A stretch of 8,918 bases of DNA from Microcella sp. Its GTDB lineage: Bacteria > Actinomycetota > Actinomycetes > Actinomycetales > Microbacteriaceae. Location: the NCBI GenBank assembly GCA_020216895.1, contig JAIWOM010000050.1, positions 1 to 8,918 of the forward strand, written 5' to 3'. The position numbers and the translations under genes were made by a program. A model generated the notes under the pieces. That model worked only from the letters and a program-made list of their open reading frames with translations. It had not been told where the DNA came from and made no database searches. Shown one piece after another: positions 7,551 to 8,918 of the stretch (position 1 is the stretch's first letter; every line of letters starts with the position of its first letter).

Positions 7551-7640
7551 GGAGACGTCGCATAGTCCGGTCGAGTGCACCACCCTGCTAAGGTGGAGAC
7601 CCCGTTTAGGGGTCCGAGGGTTCAAATCCCTCCGTCTCCG
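7551..7640 (+). tRNA. tRNA-Ser (anticodon GCU)
   Basis: A 90-nt type II tRNA. The acceptor stem GGAGACG (7551-7557) pairs perfectly with CGTCTCC (7633-7639), with discriminator G7640. The anticodon stem CCACC/GGTGG encloses CTGCTAA, giving GCT at 7587-7589. The variable arm has a 6-bp stem GACCCC/GGGGTC (7598-7603/7609-7614). The T stem GAGGG/CCCTC encloses TTCAAAT. CCA is not encoded. Reads AGC and AGU serine codons. Confidence 0.98.
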
Positions 7641-7666
7641 CGGAAAGAGCCGCACAGCACTGCTGG

Positions 7667-7672
7667 TAGGCT
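7667..7672 (+). promoter_or_regulatory. Possible -10 element for tRNA-Arg(ACG)
   Basis: TAGGCT lies in the 56-bp gap between the two tRNAs, 24 nt before the tRNA-Arg 5' end. It fits TANNNT, but there is no clear -35, and tRNA-Arg may simply be read through from the tRNA-Ser(GCU) promoter. Confidence 0.35.
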
Positions 7673-7696
7673 TATCCGGTTCGCCTCGGCGAGCAT

Positions 7697-7769
7697 GCGC
7701 CCGTAGCTCAATGGATAGAGCATCTGACTACGGATCAGAAGGTTAGGGGTTCGAGTCCCTTCGGGCGCG
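7697..7769 (+). tRNA. tRNA-Arg (anticodon ACG)
   Basis: A 73-nt type I tRNA. The acceptor stem GCGCCCG (7697-7703) pairs with CGGGCGC (7762-7768), with discriminator G7769. The D stem is GCTC/GAGC. The anticodon stem TCTGA/TCAGA encloses CTACGGA, giving ACG at 7730-7732. The T stem AGGGG/CCCTT has one G-T pair and encloses TTCGAGT. CCA is not encoded. By the general bacterial rule the wobble A is converted to inosine so that CGU, CGC and CGA are read. Confidence 0.98.
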
Positions 7770-7774
7770 CGGTC

Positions 7775-7799
7775 AGCCCCCCGTCTCCGACGGGGGGCT
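7775..7799 (+). terminator. Strong hairpin terminator after the tRNA pair
   Basis: AGCCCCCCGTC (7775-7785) pairs perfectly over 11 bp with GACGGGGGGCT (7789-7799) across a TCC loop. The sequence after the stem, TCGTCGTT, is only partly T-rich. The hairpin starts 6 nt after tRNA-Arg, which fits the end of the tRNA transcript and separates it from psuG. Confidence 0.88.
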
Positions 7800-7874
7800 T
7801 CGTCGTTCCCGGGCCCGAGCGGTGTGCTCCCTCCGGGCGCGCATCGGCGCACCGCGGCGGCACCGTGCGGGCGC

Positions 7875-7880
7875 TAGCCT
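7875..7880 (+). promoter_or_regulatory. Probable -10 element of a leaderless psuG promoter
   Basis: TAGCCT ends exactly 6 nt before the GTG start of psuG, the same geometry as at serS and the lipid kinase gene. No Shine-Dalgarno sequence precedes the start. The preceding 75 bp after the terminator hold nothing else I can identify. Confidence 0.6.
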
Positions 7881-7886
7881 GGCTCG

Positions 7887-8804
7887 GTGACTATCCTGCA
7901 CCTCTCCGACGAGGTCGCCTCCGCCCTCGCGGATGCCCGCCCCGTCGTCGCTCTCGAGTCCACGATCATCAGCCACGGGCTGCCCCGGCCGCGCAACCTC
8001 GAGGCCGCGCGCGAGTTCGAGGCGATCCTGCGCGACCAGGGGGTCACCCCCGCCACGATCGCCGTGCTGGACGGCGTCGCCCACGTCGGGCTCGACGACG
8101 AGGGTGTGCGCCGCATCGCGGAGGAGGACCTCGCGAAGGCGAGCGTGCGCGACCTGCCGATCCTCGCGGCCCGCGCGGCGAGCGGCGCGACCACGGTCGC
8201 GGCCACCGCGCATCTCGCGGCCAAGGCGGGCATCCGGGTCTTCGCGACCGGCGGCCTCGGCGGCGTGCACCGCGGTGCGAGCGAGACCTTCGACGAGTCG
8301 GCCGACCTCTCGACGCTGGCCGTCACCCCGATCACGGTCGTGTCGGCGGGCGTGAAGAGCGTGCTCGACATCGCGGCGACCCTCGAGCGCCTCGAGACCT
8401 ACTCGGTGCCGGTGGTCGGCCTCGGCACGACGATCTTCCCGAGTTTCTGGCTGCGCGAGAGCGACTTCACCCTCGACTGGGCGGTCGACAGCCCGGAGCA
8501 GGTCGCCGACGTCATGGCCGCGCACGACGCGCTCGGTCACACGCAGGGCATCGTGGTGGCGAATCCGATCCCGGCCGAGAAGGCGTGGCAGCGCGACGAG
8601 CACGACCGCGTGCTGGCGACCGCGTTCGCCGAGGCCGAGGCCCAGGGCATCCGCGGCAAGGCGGTCACGCCGTTCCTGCTCGGCCGCATCGTCGAGCTCA
8701 GCGATGGCCGCAGCCTCGAGGTGAACCTCGACCTCGCGCGCAACAACGTCACCGTGGCCGGCCGCATCGCCACCGCGTGGGCCGCCCGCGCGGCGCGGGC
8801 CTGA
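7887..8804 (+). CDS. psuG: Pseudouridine-5'-phosphate glycosidase
   Basis: This enzyme reversibly cleaves the C-C glycosidic bond of pseudouridine 5'-phosphate to uracil and ribose 5-phosphate; in cells it mainly degrades pseudouridine released from RNA. At 305 residues it matches the usual length (E. coli PsuG about 312). The family signature VALESTIISHGLPRP holds catalytic Glu24, followed by VAATAHLA, FATGGLGGVHRG (substrate phosphate region), SADLSTL, and VVSAGVKSVLDI with Lys157 in the position of the catalytic lysine. VVANPIP, GKAVTPFLL and the closing NLDLARNNVTVAG are also typical. It is cytosolic, with no signal peptide. GTG 7887 is chosen for its fit to the family N-terminus and to the TAGCCT spacing. 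A PfkB-type kinase gene begins 46 bp after the stop and probably supplies the phosphorylated substrate. Confidence 0.97.
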   Translation: MTILHLSDEVASALADARPVVALESTIISHGLPRPRNLEAAREFEAILRDQGVTPATIAVLDGVAHVGLDDEGVRRIAEEDLAKASVRDLPILAARAASGATTVAATAHLAAKAGIRVFATGGLGGVHRGASETFDESADLSTLAVTPITVVSAGVKSVLDIAATLERLETYSVPVVGLGTTIFPSFWLRESDFTLDWAVDSPEQVADVMAAHDALGHTQGIVVANPIPAEKAWQRDEHDRVLATAFAEAEAQGIRGKAVTPFLLGRIVELSDGRSLEVNLDLARNNVTVAGRIATAWAARAARA

Positions 8805-8838
8805 CCCCGATGCGCGGTGTCGGCGGTCGGGGTCTGAC

Positions 8839-8842
8839 GGAG
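8839..8842 (+). promoter_or_regulatory. Ribosome binding site of the PfkB-type kinase gene
   Basis: GGAG lies 8 nt before the GTG at 8851, a normal Shine-Dalgarno spacing. It supports that start and suggests translation from the psuG transcript rather than from a leaderless mRNA. Confidence 0.55.
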
Positions 8843-8850
8843 CCGGCGCC

Positions 8851-8918
8851 GTGATCGGTCGTCGCGCCCTGGTGGTCGGCGACGTGATCGACGACATCAT
8901 CGTCGTGCCCGAGGGGCC
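8851..8918 (+). CDS. PfkB-family carbohydrate kinase, 5' fragment (likely pseudouridine kinase)
   Basis: Only the first 22 codons are in the window, starting with GTG 8851 and reading MIGRRALVVGDVIDDIIVVP before the edge. The hydrophobic strand followed by GDVIDDI is the standard N-terminal signature of PfkB/ribokinase-fold sugar kinases. Lying 46 bp after psuG on the same strand, it is most simply the pseudouridine kinase that makes pseudouridine 5'-phosphate for PsuG. The specificity is inferred from position, because no substrate-binding region is visible. Confidence 0.65.
   Translation, partial: MIGRRALVVGDVIDDIIVVPEG

Noticed and set aside
7622..7852. Minus-strand frame containing a GTRTPNLLIRSQMLYPLSYGR-like stretch
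   Set aside because: This is the antisense translation of tRNA-Arg(ACG), a well-known source of false 'hypothetical proteins'. It also runs through the terminator hairpin.
7773..8900. 375-codon minus-strand frame opposite psuG
   Set aside because: It crosses the terminator and is antisense to the whole of psuG, with no domain and shadow composition.
1..8918. A hidden defence, mobile or CRISPR-type system
   Set aside because: Every long stretch is taken by recognisable housekeeping genes or tRNAs. No integrase, transposase, spaced repeats, toxin-antitoxin pair or unknown operon is present, and no tRNA 3' end is duplicated as an attachment site.

Overview
The window is roughly 70% GC, codes for housekeeping proteins with strong GC-ending codon bias, and starts several genes with GTG directly behind a TANNNT-type hexamer. 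Together with a LytR-CpsA-Psr (LCP) wall protein ending in an acidic, proline-rich tail, this points to a high-GC actinobacterium, most likely a member of the Microbacteriaceae/Micrococcales. The family placement is inferred from style and gene order, not from a database search.

Layout from left to right. A nearly complete phosphoglucomutase gene (pgm, minus strand) runs off the left edge. It is divergent from pheA (prephenate dehydratase, plus strand), and the 140-bp gap between them holds a long imperfect inverted repeat. pheA converges on a YegS/BmrU-type diacylglycerol/lipid kinase gene (minus strand), with 9 bp between the stops. The kinase gene is divergent from serS, which overlaps a Cof-type HAD phosphatase gene by 4 bp (ATGA). 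Next come tRNA-Ser(UGA) and, 31 bp downstream, an LCP glycopolymer transferase gene. Then follow tRNA-Ser(GCU), tRNA-Arg(ACG) and a perfect GC-rich hairpin terminator. The window ends with psuG (pseudouridine-5'-phosphate glycosidase) and the first codons of a PfkB-family kinase, probably the pseudouridine kinase partner.

The genes are mostly core metabolism and translation. serS and two of its tRNA substrates lie within 4 kb. Pgm makes glucose 1-phosphate for nucleotide sugars and the LCP protein attaches polymers to the wall, so these two plus the lipid kinase share an envelope theme, but nothing in the sequence shows they are co-regulated. psuG and the following kinase form a small pseudouridine salvage unit.

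I found no CRISPR array, insertion sequence, phage gene, toxin-antitoxin pair or defence gene, and no sign of a new multi-gene system. The points most worth a second look are the pgm/pheA inverted repeat, the consistent leaderless-promoter geometry at four genes, and the tRNA-Ser/LCP arrangement, in which the wall gene appears to depend on the tRNA promoter.
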